A DNA stretch of 64,000 nt from contig NZ_BAABAQ010000011.1 in NCBI RefSeq assembly GCF_039537505.1, forward strand, positions 124,001-188,000, read 5' to 3'. Below are positions 15,565-23,519 of this stretch, one piece after another. The translations under genes were made by a program, and so were the position numbers. The notes beneath the pieces are model-generated. The model did not search any database and was not told the origin of the DNA. It saw only the letters and a program-made list of their open reading frames with translations. Origin of the DNA: Streptosporangium oxazolinicum (GTDB lineage Bacteria > Actinomycetota > Actinomycetes > Streptosporangiales > Streptosporangiaceae). Within the stretch, counting starts at the first letter, position 1; every line of letters starts with the position of its first letter.

Positions 15565-16218
15565 GTGAGAGTGTTAACCGAAGTCGTCGGTGACATCGCA
15601 CAGGCGCTGGCCCTGCCCATCGCGGTGCTTGCGTTGGTCGTGGCGCTGGTTGTTCAGCGCCGCAGCGCGCACTCCGCGACAATACAGAGTGTCTACCAGG
15701 CGTTCGGTCAGCTCACGACCCTGCGCATCGAGCACTGGGAGACCGCGCATCTGTTGGAGATGCCCGAGAATTACGTCGTCCAGTTCGAAGCGGTTCGCCG
15801 GGCGGTCGGCAGGGTTTCCGTCAAAGAACAGGAACGACTTTTACTCCTTGAACGAGCCGTGGCCGTGCGGATCTTTGAGATGTTCGAGCAAAATTTCTAC
15901 GAGCAAATCCAGGCCCGCCGTGCGGGAGAGAAGCAGCGTCTTCTTTTTCTGCAGGAGGTCGAAGGATTCTTCCTCAGGCTTCTGCAGAATCCACGGCTCG
16001 TCTGGTATTGGGATCCTCAGAACGGAAATCTGTGCCAGTACGCCGAGAAGGAGACCCGCGCTCACTACGACAAGATCATGGCCGGTCTCCCTCTTCGATC
16101 CGATGCGGAGAGTCCGTACTCGGATCGTCGGCCACGCGGTTTGAGGGCAGTTCCTCTGCGATGGCGTAAGGCCGGGCCGCGGCCGGGGGCGTCGCGACGG
16201 CCTCCCCGATCTGCGTGA
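15565..16218 (+). CDS. Hypothetical membrane-anchored protein
   Basis: 217 aa, not recognised. A single N-terminal hydrophobic segment (about residues 13-31, rich in Ala/Leu/Val) is followed by Q-R-R-S and a mostly helical, charged cytoplasmic-looking region. The C-terminus (S-P-Y-S-D-R-R-P-R onward) is basic and overlaps the convergent gene on the other strand. GTG 15565 and GTG 15571 are both possible starts. Upstream DNA is AT-rich, with TTGTGT (15532-15537) and TAACGG about 16 nt further as a weak promoter candidate. Overall architecture resembles small actinomycete signal-anchor proteins of unknown role. Confidence 0.6.
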   Translation: MRVLTEVVGDIAQALALPIAVLALVVALVVQRRSAHSATIQSVYQAFGQLTTLRIEHWETAHLLEMPENYVVQFEAVRRAVGRVSVKEQERLLLLERAVAVRIFEMFEQNFYEQIQARRAGEKQRLLFLQEVEGFFLRLLQNPRLVWYWDPQNGNLCQYAEKETRAHYDKIMAGLPLRSDAESPYSDRRPRGLRAVPLRWRKAGPRPGASRRPPRSA

Positions 16219-16480
16219 CCACGCCGCCCGCCAACGCGACCCCGAGCAGGACGGCAACGGCCTTGCCGGTGTCGACCAACGCGGCTCGCAGCCACCGCCT
16301 CTCGTCCTCGGGACTCTTCCAGATCCCGAAGCGGATGGCCTCCCAGGCAAGGACAAAGGCCGCGACCGCTCCGTATTGACACCCGGCCCGCCCCCCACCC
16401 TCAGAGACGATCGAAGCGCCGACCAGGCCGAGGGCGAACGACCCTGACGTAAGGCGCGTTGCCCGGACCACCCTGGGCAT
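16076..16480 (-). CDS. Small hypothetical membrane protein, convergent overlap
   Basis: 134 aa with three hydrophobic stretches (about residues 13-26, 36-52 and 73-96) separated by a charged W-K-S-P-E-D-E-R-R-W-L-R segment. Such a pattern is unlikely in a chance frame of this GC-rich DNA. Its last 47 codons overlap the end of the plus-strand neighbour. Not recognised. Either this gene or the overlapping end of the neighbour could be an artefact. Confidence 0.45.
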   Translation of the reverse strand: MPRVVRATRLTSGSFALGLVGASIVSEGGGRAGCQYGAVAAFVLAWEAIRFGIWKSPEDERRWLRAALVDTGKAVAVLLGVALAGGVVTQIGEAVATPPAAARPYAIAEELPSNRVADDPSTDSPHRIEEGDRP

Positions 16481-16879
16481 CCGGTCGGCGACGCCACTCG
16501 GCGCGTCCGTGCTCGAAGGCGACCTTCGGATGGCTTTACGTGGACTGCTCGGCTATTGCCTGAGGCTCCGCGTGCCGCATATCACTGCCGCATTCACCTC
16601 GGACACCGGCTTCCCCGGACGTCGCCCTCGGCACTCTCCATCGTTCGCAGAAGCAAGCGCAAAACGCCTTATTTACCAACAAACGTTCTCTCGGGACGAC
16701 GGCAGGAACGTCACTCGCATCGGTACCCTCCAACCGCGTTGACCGCAGGCGTCCTCCCGTTGCGTTCGCCGTTGCCGGCATGGCCGGATCCGGTCACCGC
16801 CGGCCGGTGTGCCGGCACCCTTTCGCCGACTGTCCCGATACCCCTTGCTTAGTCCAACTTACTAAGTTTTACTGAGTAC
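16481..16879. other. Non-coding region upstream of the PadR-type regulator
   Basis: No convincing gene in about 400 bp. The right-hand edge holds the operator-like palindrome before the regulator. The rest shows no clear signal. Confidence 0.5.
16848..16868. promoter_or_regulatory. Palindromic operator candidate for the PadR-type regulator
   Basis: CTTAGT (16848-16853) and ACTAAG (16861-16866) are inverted repeats 7 nt apart. Overlapping them, AACTTA-C-TAAGTT (16856-16868) is a perfect palindrome around one base. A further diverged copy, TACTGAGTA, abuts the ATG at 16880. PadR regulators commonly bind such AT-rich repeats in their own promoters. Confidence 0.55.
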
Positions 16880-17209
16880 ATGGGACGGCGAACACAGGAC
16901 CTCGGGCGCTTCACCGACGTGGCACTGCTCGTGCTCGTCAGCCTCGCCGAGGGCGACAAACACGGCTACCGGATGATCCAGGACATCGAGGGGTTCTCCG
17001 GGACCGCTCTGGAGCCCGGCACCCTCTACGGGGCGCTCATGCGCCTGGAGGAGCGCGGCTGGATCGAGCAGGTCGCCTCCGACGAGCGGCGCAAGCCGTA
17101 CCGGCTCACGGAGAGCGGCAGGGGCGCGCTCACCGAGCAGCTCGCGACGCTGCGCCGGATCGAGCGGACGGGCGCCAGGCGCGCGGGGGTCGCCTGGGGG
17201 TCGTCATGA
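16880..17209 (+). CDS. PadR-family transcriptional regulator
   Basis: 109 aa. The winged-helix pattern is clear: a hydrophobic first helix, G-D-K-H-G-Y-R-M-I-Q-D-I-E, then the recognition region L-E-P-G-T-L-Y-G-A-L-M-R-L-E-E-R-G-W-I-E and a wing ending in R-K-P-Y-R-L-T-E-S-G. It is a short (subfamily 2-like) PadR with little C-terminal dimerisation domain. Its stop overlaps the start of the membrane protein gene (ATGA), so it most likely represses that pair from the palindrome just upstream. Confidence 0.88.
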   Translation: MGRRTQDLGRFTDVALLVLVSLAEGDKHGYRMIQDIEGFSGTALEPGTLYGALMRLEERGWIEQVASDERRKPYRLTESGRGALTEQLATLRRIERTGARRAGVAWGSS

Positions 17210-18072
17210 TGCGGGCGCTGGCCGTCGGAGCGCTGCGGCTCTATCCCAAGGTGTGGCGCGGGCGCTACGAGGAGGAGGTCCGCGAGCTGGTCGAGGCGCG
17301 CCCGGTGCGGCTTCGCACGGTGGCCGACCTCCTCGCGGGCGCGTTCGACGCCCACCTCAACCGTGACCTGATCCCGGGGGGTTCCGCCGTGCGAATTCCG
17401 CCCACCGCGCTGCTGACCGCCGGCGGCATCGCGCTCATCTATCTCTGGAACCCCGGCATCCGCCAGATGGACAGCCTGGAGGCCACCTGGTCGCACGCCC
17501 GGGAGCACGGGCCGATCGCGGAGCCGCTGGCCGGCGTGAGCACCACCGCGTTCACGACGGCGCCGGTGATCGCCGTGCTCGCGGTGGTCCCACTGCTGGT
17601 GAACGCGATGAGGGTGGTCAGGCGCAGCGAGCTCTTCGCCCCCTACGGGGTGATCGCCTTCGCCCCCCTGTGCCTGGTCCCGGCGGGACTGATCGGGTGG
17701 CTGTACGTGGGCATGGCGTTCCTGGACGTCGGGTTTCCGATGGGAGTGTTCGGCAACGCCATGACCGGCGGATTCTTCGTGCCGATGATGCTCTCCTTCC
17801 TGCTGGGGCTGCCCTCGGCGGCGGTCGGGGATCCCCTGCTCGCCCCCGGTGTCCGTATCGCCGGCCGGTTGCTCGCCGTCGCCGGCTGGGCCACCGCCCT
17901 GGCCTGGCTGCCGATCGCCGTCCTGATGCTCATGGGCGCCGAGGGGGTCACCGGCTCCTTCGCGACGGCGGTGGCGGCGAGCGCGGCGGTCAGCGTGGCG
18001 ATGTCGGCCCTCGTCGCCACGCGGGCCCTCGGCCACGACCGCCAGGCGGTCCGCCACCTCGCCCGCGCCTGA
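17206..18072 (+). CDS. Multi-pass membrane protein co-transcribed with PadR regulator
   Basis: 288 aa. The N-terminus A-L-R-L-Y-P-K-V-W-R-G-R-Y-E-E-E-V matches the head group often seen in membrane proteins paired with PadR regulators. It is followed by six or so hydrophobic helices. No transporter motif or ATPase is nearby. Function unknown; a stress-regulated membrane component is the usual guess for such pairs. Confidence 0.75.
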   Translation: MMRALAVGALRLYPKVWRGRYEEEVRELVEARPVRLRTVADLLAGAFDAHLNRDLIPGGSAVRIPPTALLTAGGIALIYLWNPGIRQMDSLEATWSHAREHGPIAEPLAGVSTTAFTTAPVIAVLAVVPLLVNAMRVVRRSELFAPYGVIAFAPLCLVPAGLIGWLYVGMAFLDVGFPMGVFGNAMTGGFFVPMMLSFLLGLPSAAVGDPLLAPGVRIAGRLLAVAGWATALAWLPIAVLMLMGAEGVTGSFATAVAASAAVSVAMSALVATRALGHDRQAVRHLARA

Positions 18073-18083
18073 CGACACTGGGG

Positions 18084-18938
18084 TTAGTTCCTGCCGTTCC
18101 GGTGTTGATCCCACTGCTCGGGTTCCTGCGGTGGCTGCTCTCGCCCATGCCGATGAAGATCCTCCAACTCGGTGGCGAGCTCCGGCTGTTCGTAGCTCCT
18201 GAACACGCGGCCGACCTGGCTGATCAGCAGTTCGCGATGCGCCGGGCCGAGACCAGAGAGGAACTGCCTGATCAGCTCTCCTGCCGGGTCTGGGCGGGAC
18301 GCCTCCCCAGATACCACCTCATGATGAGCGTCCGGCGTGCTCGTACCCGGTACGCCCTGCGTCACCAGATCGACGGCCCGCTCGAACACACCTCCCATCT
18401 CCACCAACCTGGACAGCTTTTCCGCGTTGCCGTCGAGCCACCACAGGCGTGCCGTTCCTCCGTCGGCCAGCACATACTCGCGGAGCGAAAGAAGCCGATC
18501 CCGCTGGGCCTGGTGCCTTTCTCGCACCAGCGCCGTCTCCCGCTGCATGCTGTCGTATTTCCTGGCGAACTCCAGGGTCTCCGTATCGACGGATAGCGTC
18601 GCGCGGGCATGGACCAGCCAGGAACCGGAGCTGAAAACGCGTCGTGCTCTGCCAAGCTCGATGTTCACCCGGCTTTGAGCCTCGTTCGCCTGCAGCACGC
18701 CGAACGGCTTCGCGGCCTTCGACGCGATGTCCCACAGACAATCGTGCATCTCGGCCTCGTCTCCTCCGGTGGGCCGATCATCCATGTGGATAGTCCAGGT
18801 CACCTCTATGGATGCCCGGAAGGAAGCGTCCCGCAGGTCGCTGGGCAGCAGGGCATGGAGACACGTGTGATGGGTGACCGGCCCACCGCCGCGCGTGTGC
18901 CGGAAAAGGAGACGGTCGAGCCACTCCGAAAAGGTCAT
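18084..18938 (-). CDS. Unknown protein, last gene of the cyclase-NTPase island
   Basis: 284 aa, not recognised. Residues about 35-125 look like an alpha/beta domain with an F-R-A-S-I-E-V-T-W-T-I strand reminiscent of band-7/SPFH-like proteins. They are followed by a long charged helix (about residues 125-165, heptad-like, R-E-R-H-Q-A-Q-R-D-R-L-L-S-L-R-E) and an acidic/Gln-rich C-terminus. No signal peptide or membrane segment. The start codon overlaps the NTPase stop by 4 nt, so it is translated together with it. The SPFH resemblance is weak. Confidence 0.65.
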   Translation of the reverse strand: MTFSEWLDRLLFRHTRGGGPVTHHTCLHALLPSDLRDASFRASIEVTWTIHMDDRPTGGDEAEMHDCLWDIASKAAKPFGVLQANEAQSRVNIELGRARRVFSSGSWLVHARATLSVDTETLEFARKYDSMQRETALVRERHQAQRDRLLSLREYVLADGGTARLWWLDGNAEKLSRLVEMGGVFERAVDLVTQGVPGTSTPDAHHEVVSGEASRPDPAGELIRQFLSGLGPAHRELLISQVGRVFRSYEQPELATELEDLHRHGREQPPQEPEQWDQHRNGRN

Positions 18939-20926
18939 GTCCTCTCCTTGAGCATCGCGTACACGGTCATCGGTGACAGGCCTGGCGTGAGCGGGTCCTG
19001 CGCACCGATCCTGTCAAGCAGTTCCCGGCAGATTGGCTCCCGCGGGAAGGGGGCGGGTGTTTCGGTGTGGGCCCAGTTCCACACGAGGGGCGAGAGCCTT
19101 CCGATGTCGAGGTTGCTCTCGCAGCTGCGGGCGAGGACCTCCACCACCGTCTCGGCCGGTGCCCGGCCTTGCGCGACGGCTTCCAGCCAGCCAGCCGCCG
19201 CCACCTCGGCGGTGCTCTCCGTCACCGGTTCCCTGAGTATGGTTCGCCAGGCGAGGGCGAGCCGCTCGACGAGGCCGTCATCTCGGAAGGACTCCGGAAC
19301 AAGAAGAGGACGCCCGTCGTCGCCGACCCCGGCCAGCGTGACAAGAGCGAGCTGGCCGGTGGTTCTCTGGCGACCGTACGCATCCCACCAATCGAGGATC
19401 TCGCCGAGGACCGTCCCGCGAAGCTTTCGGTGCTGTGCCAGCGTCTTGAGCGCCTCGATCACCGCGTCACGAACGTTCACGCTGTCTTTTCGCGAGAGAT
19501 GCCGGAGTCGGGTGAGTGCGATCCTGGGGAAGGACTCTCCCAGTGGTCCTCCGCAGACCTGCGCCACGGCGATCTGGACGTCTTCGGGACCGCTCGCTAT
19601 GGACCACTGGTAGAGCTTCCTGCGGATGCCGAAACCGACCTCGTCGCTCACCGCCGCCGCGGTCAGAATTCCCACGGCCCGTACCCGGCTTATCGCGGAC
19701 GTTCCACACCATCGGAAGGCGGCGTCAGCCACCACGCCCGGGTCTCCATGGCGCAGGGCCATACGCAGTAGCGTCACCGCGGCTCGGTCGCCGTGGCGAG
19801 AAGCACCTAGGGCGATGAGCCACTCCCGTAGATCCGTCCGGAGGTGAGGGCGGTCGTGCCAGACGTGGTCAAGGACCGAGGAAGCGTACTCGGGACGCTG
19901 GAAGACGATCCGCTCATCGATCAGTTGCGCCCCTATGTCGGCCAGTTGGTCGGTCATCCCGTGCCCGGTGAGTCGTACGGTCGGATCCCGTACGAGAGTG
20001 ACCTGTTCGGCGAGGAGGTCGGCCGCAGCGAACACGTCCTCGGCCGATGCCTCTTCGAGCGCCGCCGTGGCGAGCAGCAGTGCCCGCGAGTATCCCTTGC
20101 CCTCGCCGTGGGAGCGTTCGAACCAGTCTCTGAGCGCATCCTCCCAGTTGTGATACGCAGCGAGGATCTCCTTCAGTCGATCTTCGGCTTCTCGCGGCCC
20201 GCTCTCCGAGTCCCGCTGTACGATCCCGGCGAGTCGGACCGCGTCAAAGGGCGTTCCCCCTTCGAGGGCGTTCACGATCTGGTCGTTGCGTGCCCACTCG
20301 CGGGCTTGTGCGGCGGATGTCCAGTAGGCCAGGTGGGATTGGAACACGGCGAGGGGGCGGGGGCCTGTCATCGTCGTCGTGACGCGCTCGTCGGCCAGAT
20401 CGAGGAGCCGCCAGGCCTGTGGTGTGGCAAGGATGACGAGGCAGGATCCCACCTGCCTGAGCCGTGTCACATACCCTTCCACCAACCTGCCGACCTCGGG
20501 AACGAGTTCACCGTCGACCTCACCGAGATCGAGGAGATAACCGTGGGAGGGCTCCGCGACAAGGGATCGTTCCAGGTCCTCCGGGTCGAGAACGAGTTCT
20601 TTGGGGGTCGGCGTCAGATCGGTCAGGGCGTTGATCGCCGTTATCCGGCGGCCGGTGCCTTCTGGCCCGCGTAGGACGACGACAGATCGGTCCCGGAGCA
20701 CTGAGACCGCCCGGCCGACCACGTCGGCACCGTGACGGTCGACCCGTACGCAGACGGCGCGTTTCAGCTCCACCGTCTGCGCATCCAGTGCCCGCGCCGC
20801 GGCCACCGCACGTGCCTGCTGGTAGATCATGTACAGATCGCCTTCAACGTGTCCGCCGGCGAAGACGTTGCCCGCGTCTCCGTAAATGTCGGTGCGATAC
20901 CTTCCGGACTCCTCCGCGCCGGTCAT
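18935..20926 (-). CDS. P-loop NTPase with helical repeats and N-terminal Gly/Asn signalling motif
   Basis: 663 aa. Residues about 14-34 carry Y-G-D-A-G-N-V-F-A-G-G-x4-D, matching the C-terminus of the adjacent cyclase-like protein. A hydrophobic strand then leads to G-P-E-G-T-G-R-R (87-94), a Walker A loop with Arg where Lys is expected. Y-L-L-D-L-G-E-V is a candidate Walker B and L-V-I-L-A-T a sensor strand. Residues about 300-650 look like helical (HEAT/TPR-like) repeats. The layout (adaptor motif, NTPase, repeats) is that of STAND/NLR-like conflict proteins. ATG 20926 overlaps the cyclase stop. Whether it binds ATP without the Lys is open. Confidence 0.7.
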   Translation of the reverse strand: MTGAEESGRYRTDIYGDAGNVFAGGHVEGDLYMIYQQARAVAAARALDAQTVELKRAVCVRVDRHGADVVGRAVSVLRDRSVVVLRGPEGTGRRITAINALTDLTPTPKELVLDPEDLERSLVAEPSHGYLLDLGEVDGELVPEVGRLVEGYVTRLRQVGSCLVILATPQAWRLLDLADERVTTTMTGPRPLAVFQSHLAYWTSAAQAREWARNDQIVNALEGGTPFDAVRLAGIVQRDSESGPREAEDRLKEILAAYHNWEDALRDWFERSHGEGKGYSRALLLATAALEEASAEDVFAAADLLAEQVTLVRDPTVRLTGHGMTDQLADIGAQLIDERIVFQRPEYASSVLDHVWHDRPHLRTDLREWLIALGASRHGDRAAVTLLRMALRHGDPGVVADAAFRWCGTSAISRVRAVGILTAAAVSDEVGFGIRRKLYQWSIASGPEDVQIAVAQVCGGPLGESFPRIALTRLRHLSRKDSVNVRDAVIEALKTLAQHRKLRGTVLGEILDWWDAYGRQRTTGQLALVTLAGVGDDGRPLLVPESFRDDGLVERLALAWRTILREPVTESTAEVAAAGWLEAVAQGRAPAETVVEVLARSCESNLDIGRLSPLVWNWAHTETPAPFPREPICRELLDRIGAQDPLTPGLSPMTVYAMLKERT

Positions 20927-21750
20927 GATTTGTTTCCCGGGTCATTCGAAGGCTTTTTGTGAATATTTCCTGTCATGTTCACGTCGCTGGAGAAGGATCC
21001 GCCGGTGATGGCGTTGCCGACATCTCCGTGGAAGGCGGTCGTGGAACCCCCGACGGGGCCGACAGGCTCTGGGGCTGTGCCCCTGGGGCGAGGTGCCGGT
21101 TCGCCGTCGTCGTACGACCGCTTGGGAATGTAGATCCAGGCGGGCTGGACGAAGTCCTTGCCGGGGACGTCGGCCGTGACCGGTCTGAACTCACTGGGGT
21201 GCAGACCGGTGTATCCGGCTTTCACGACATCGTCGAACACCCGTTGGGAAACGATCGCCCCGAGCAGGGTAATGTCCGGTTGGCCTCCCCTGAGCGCCTC
21301 CCTCAACGACGTGGAGTCCAGGAGTCGGAATGTGTCGATGGTCGGAGTGCCGATCCGGTCCCGCAGTTCGTCACCTTCGTCGGGTACTGGGCCCACATGG
21401 ACGCTTACCCGAAGGCGGAGCCCCAGCTTCCGGTTTCGGCTCCGGAGAGAAGGCGCCTCCTCCCAAAGCACCTCCTGCAGCCGGTGGAGGAGCGGATCGA
21501 TCAGAAAAGGCAGGTGCTTCGGCCGGACGCCGAACACGTAACCGTCACCCGTGGCCTGGGGGAAGCGGCGCTGAGCCCAGACTTCCGGGATGCCGCATCG
21601 ATCGAAGGCAGTCTTGAGGACATCCGGGATCCTGGCACTCAGATCGGGCAGATGAAGACTCGGGTTGTCGCTGAACCGGACGCAGTCGACGGCGAAGATC
21701 CCCCGGTACGCTGGAAGCGGCCGGGTGCCTTCCTTGGCGTGTTTGTCCAA
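20923..21750 (-). CDS. Class III nucleotidyl cyclase-like protein with C-terminal signalling motif
   Basis: About 275 aa. Cyclase signatures in order: F-A-V-D-C-V-R-F-S (first metal Asp, about residue 24), A-T-G-D-G-Y-V-F (second metal Asp, about 71), L-R-V-S-V-H-V-G-P-V, and G-T-P-T-I-D-T-F-R-L-L-D, where Asn is replaced by Asp but Arg is kept. This is consistent with an active or specialised (for example pyrimidine) cyclase. The C-terminus has H-G-D-V-G-N-A-I-T-G-G-x4-D, repeated at the start of the next protein. Start: AGGAGG lies 7 nt before TTG 21750 but only 1 nt before ATG 21756, so TTG is preferred. Product nucleotide is not readable from sequence. Confidence 0.68.
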   Translation of the reverse strand: MDKHAKEGTRPLPAYRGIFAVDCVRFSDNPSLHLPDLSARIPDVLKTAFDRCGIPEVWAQRRFPQATGDGYVFGVRPKHLPFLIDPLLHRLQEVLWEEAPSLRSRNRKLGLRLRVSVHVGPVPDEGDELRDRIGTPTIDTFRLLDSTSLREALRGGQPDITLLGAIVSQRVFDDVVKAGYTGLHPSEFRPVTADVPGKDFVQPAWIYIPKRSYDDGEPAPRPRGTAPEPVGPVGGSTTAFHGDVGNAITGGSFSSDVNMTGNIHKKPSNDPGNKS

Positions 21751-21870
21751 TGTCATTCCTCCTCGACGGGGCGTTTCCGGACTGAGACCACGATGCGGGC
21801 CGGCGGTCGGAGGCACCGTCCAGAAATGGACGTAGGAGAAATCGACATGCGCGAACTATGAGTGCGGGTG

Positions 21871-22557
21871 TCACCCAGCACTTCGCCGGGAATCGTCGAT
21901 GGCGCGTCCTTCGGTGAGTTCCGTCAGACCCGAAAGGTCGCGGATCATGATCCGTCGACGGGACGTGGCGATGTGACCAAGCCTTCTTAGCTCGGCCAGT
22001 TCGGCGGCTACGGCAGAGCGGGAGAGGCCCATGGCGCTGGCCAGTTCATCCTGTGAGAGATCCACGGCGCGCTGGGAACCGTGTGTGACCTCGGCGAGCC
22101 GGAGCAGGATCCGTACGACCCGGTCGAACGCCGGCAGTCCCGCGAGTTCCACGCGGATGTCCTCGCCCTCCCTGTAGCGACGCAGAAGCAGTCGCATGAG
22201 AACGTCGCGCAGATCGAATCGGTCGATGATCCGGCTGAAACGTTCGGCGGACAGTATGTAAGTCACGCATACGCTCAGTGCGGTCACGGTCGCCGAGCGG
22301 CCGGACCCATCGAGCACGGCGATCTCACCGATGACCTCACCGGGCCCTCGTACGGCGAGCAGCAGTTCGGTCCCGTCGGGCTCGACGCGCACAACCTTGA
22401 CCTTCCCCGCCGTGAGAACGAGCACATGGGTGCCGGGATCGCCCTGACGGAGCATCACGTCCCCCGCGTCGTAGCGGCGCGCGATCCCACCCGATAGAAG
22501 CGCCCGCCAGGCCTCGCCGGGAAGGAGGGAGCCGAGCCCCTGCAACGTCTGGTCCAT
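21871..22557 (-). CDS. Crp/Fnr-family transcriptional regulator
   Basis: 228 aa. The cyclic-nucleotide-binding barrel runs over about residues 20-140, with R-Y-D-A-G-D-V-M-L-R-Q-G-D-P-G and a phosphate-binding cassette-like G-E-V-I-G-E-I-A-V-L-D-G-S-G-R-S-A-T, which keeps the Glu and Arg-Ser typical of nucleotide binders. The C-terminal helix-turn-helix has L-S-Q-D-E-L-A-S-A-M-G-L-S-R-S-A-V. The ATG at 22557 follows GAGGAG by 6 nt. Between a Pycsar-type membrane effector gene and the cyclase gene, so it probably senses the cyclase product and controls this island. Confidence 0.85.
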   Translation of the reverse strand: MDQTLQGLGSLLPGEAWRALLSGGIARRYDAGDVMLRQGDPGTHVLVLTAGKVKVVRVEPDGTELLLAVRGPGEVIGEIAVLDGSGRSATVTALSVCVTYILSAERFSRIIDRFDLRDVLMRLLLRRYREGEDIRVELAGLPAFDRVVRILLRLAEVTHGSQRAVDLSQDELASAMGLSRSAVAAELAELRRLGHIATSRRRIMIRDLSGLTELTEGRAIDDSRRSAG

Positions 22558-22719
22558 TCCCGTCTCCTCAGCCGCCCGAGGCACCGCCTTCGGCGTGCAC
22601 TCCATGCGTATGACGATCTCGGCGCGTTGACAACCGGGAGGAAGCCCGGAGGAGGTCCTCACCCTCGGATTCCGATGCGGCCGGCAGCCGACAAGGCGCT
22701 GGAGAGGTCATTCCGGGCG

Positions 22720-23280
22720 TCAAAGCGCCAGATTCATCAGGATCGCGCCGAGGGTCAGGACGATCGCCTTCAGGAGCAGCCAGAACCCCCAGCGGATCAG
22801 CCGGTACTTCCGCTCGATGATCCTGCTCAGACGACGGATCTGATCGGTGGTCCGTTCGAGGTCCAACACGGAGGAGCGCGACAGGGCCGCGATGGCCGCC
22901 TCGTTGGAATCGAACCGCAGCACGTCGCCGTAATAGCCTATGTATCCAGGGTTGTTGGTTTCGGTTTTTCCCGTCCTGGGATAAACCGCTCCGATGAGGC
23001 AGGAAAGGGCGGCGAGGGCCGCGAGGATCCCCGCCCACCACAGCCATTCGACGGCGTTGGACAGCTCGAACGGTGACCAGCTCCCGGCGAGCAGACCTCC
23101 GGCGACGGCGCCGAGCCCGATCCCCACGACCCCGAGCAGCACCTGCGCCTTCGCGTCGGCGCGGTTGAGCTCCTCGCGGGCCTCGGTGAACAACCGGGTG
23201 GCATAGGAACGGGCGGCGTCCGCGCGGTCCCGCTCCGCAGCTCGCGGTTCCACCACGTTCCTGACAAGACGACGCAGCAC
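22720..23280 (-). CDS. Pycsar-effector-like two-helix membrane protein (PycTM type)
   Basis: 186 aa. The N-terminal helix includes F-T-E-A-R-E-E-L-N-R-A-D-A-K-A-Q-V-L-L, the hallmark of the Pycsar transmembrane effector family (DUF5706-like). Two membrane helices follow (about residues 48-66 and 79-99), then an R-F-D-S-N-E-A-A-I-A-A-L-S segment, and a third helix at the C-terminus. Known PycTM proteins disrupt the membrane on binding cCMP or cUMP. GTG 23280 is preceded by GGGG. It is the first gene of the island, 163 nt before the Crp gene, followed by the cyclase-like gene. Confidence 0.78.
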   Translation of the reverse strand: MLRRLVRNVVEPRAAERDRADAARSYATRLFTEAREELNRADAKAQVLLGVVGIGLGAVAGGLLAGSWSPFELSNAVEWLWWAGILAALAALSCLIGAVYPRTGKTETNNPGYIGYYGDVLRFDSNEAAIAALSRSSVLDLERTTDQIRRLSRIIERKYRLIRWGFWLLLKAIVLTLGAILMNLAL

Positions 23281-23453
23281 TTCAGGCCCCTACCCTAAGC
23301 CGGCTCGACGGTCGCGGCCACTCCCGCTTTCGGTGCCGTTCTGCGATCCGGCGGGAACCCGGCGCACTCCCGCACCATTGAACCGAGGACGGTCGTGACC
23401 TGTACATGGATGTCACGATCACATTTTGCGGGCGGGGACGCCCTCTGGGACAG

Positions 23454-23488
23454 CCCGGCCGGCTCCCACGGATTGGGAGCCGGCCGGG
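23454..23488 (-). terminator. rtcB terminator hairpin
   Basis: CCCGGCCGGCTCCC (23454-23467) pairs perfectly with 23475-23488 around a 7-nt loop. It starts 31 nt beyond the rtcB stop codon. Confidence 0.75.
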
Positions 23489-23519
23489 AGACCGGCGACA
23501 GGGCCTGGGGAGCGCGAGG

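Noticed and set aside
16509..16742. Small open frame upstream of the PadR gene
   Set aside because: No ribosome-binding site, no hydrophobic or domain pattern, and mixed codon use.
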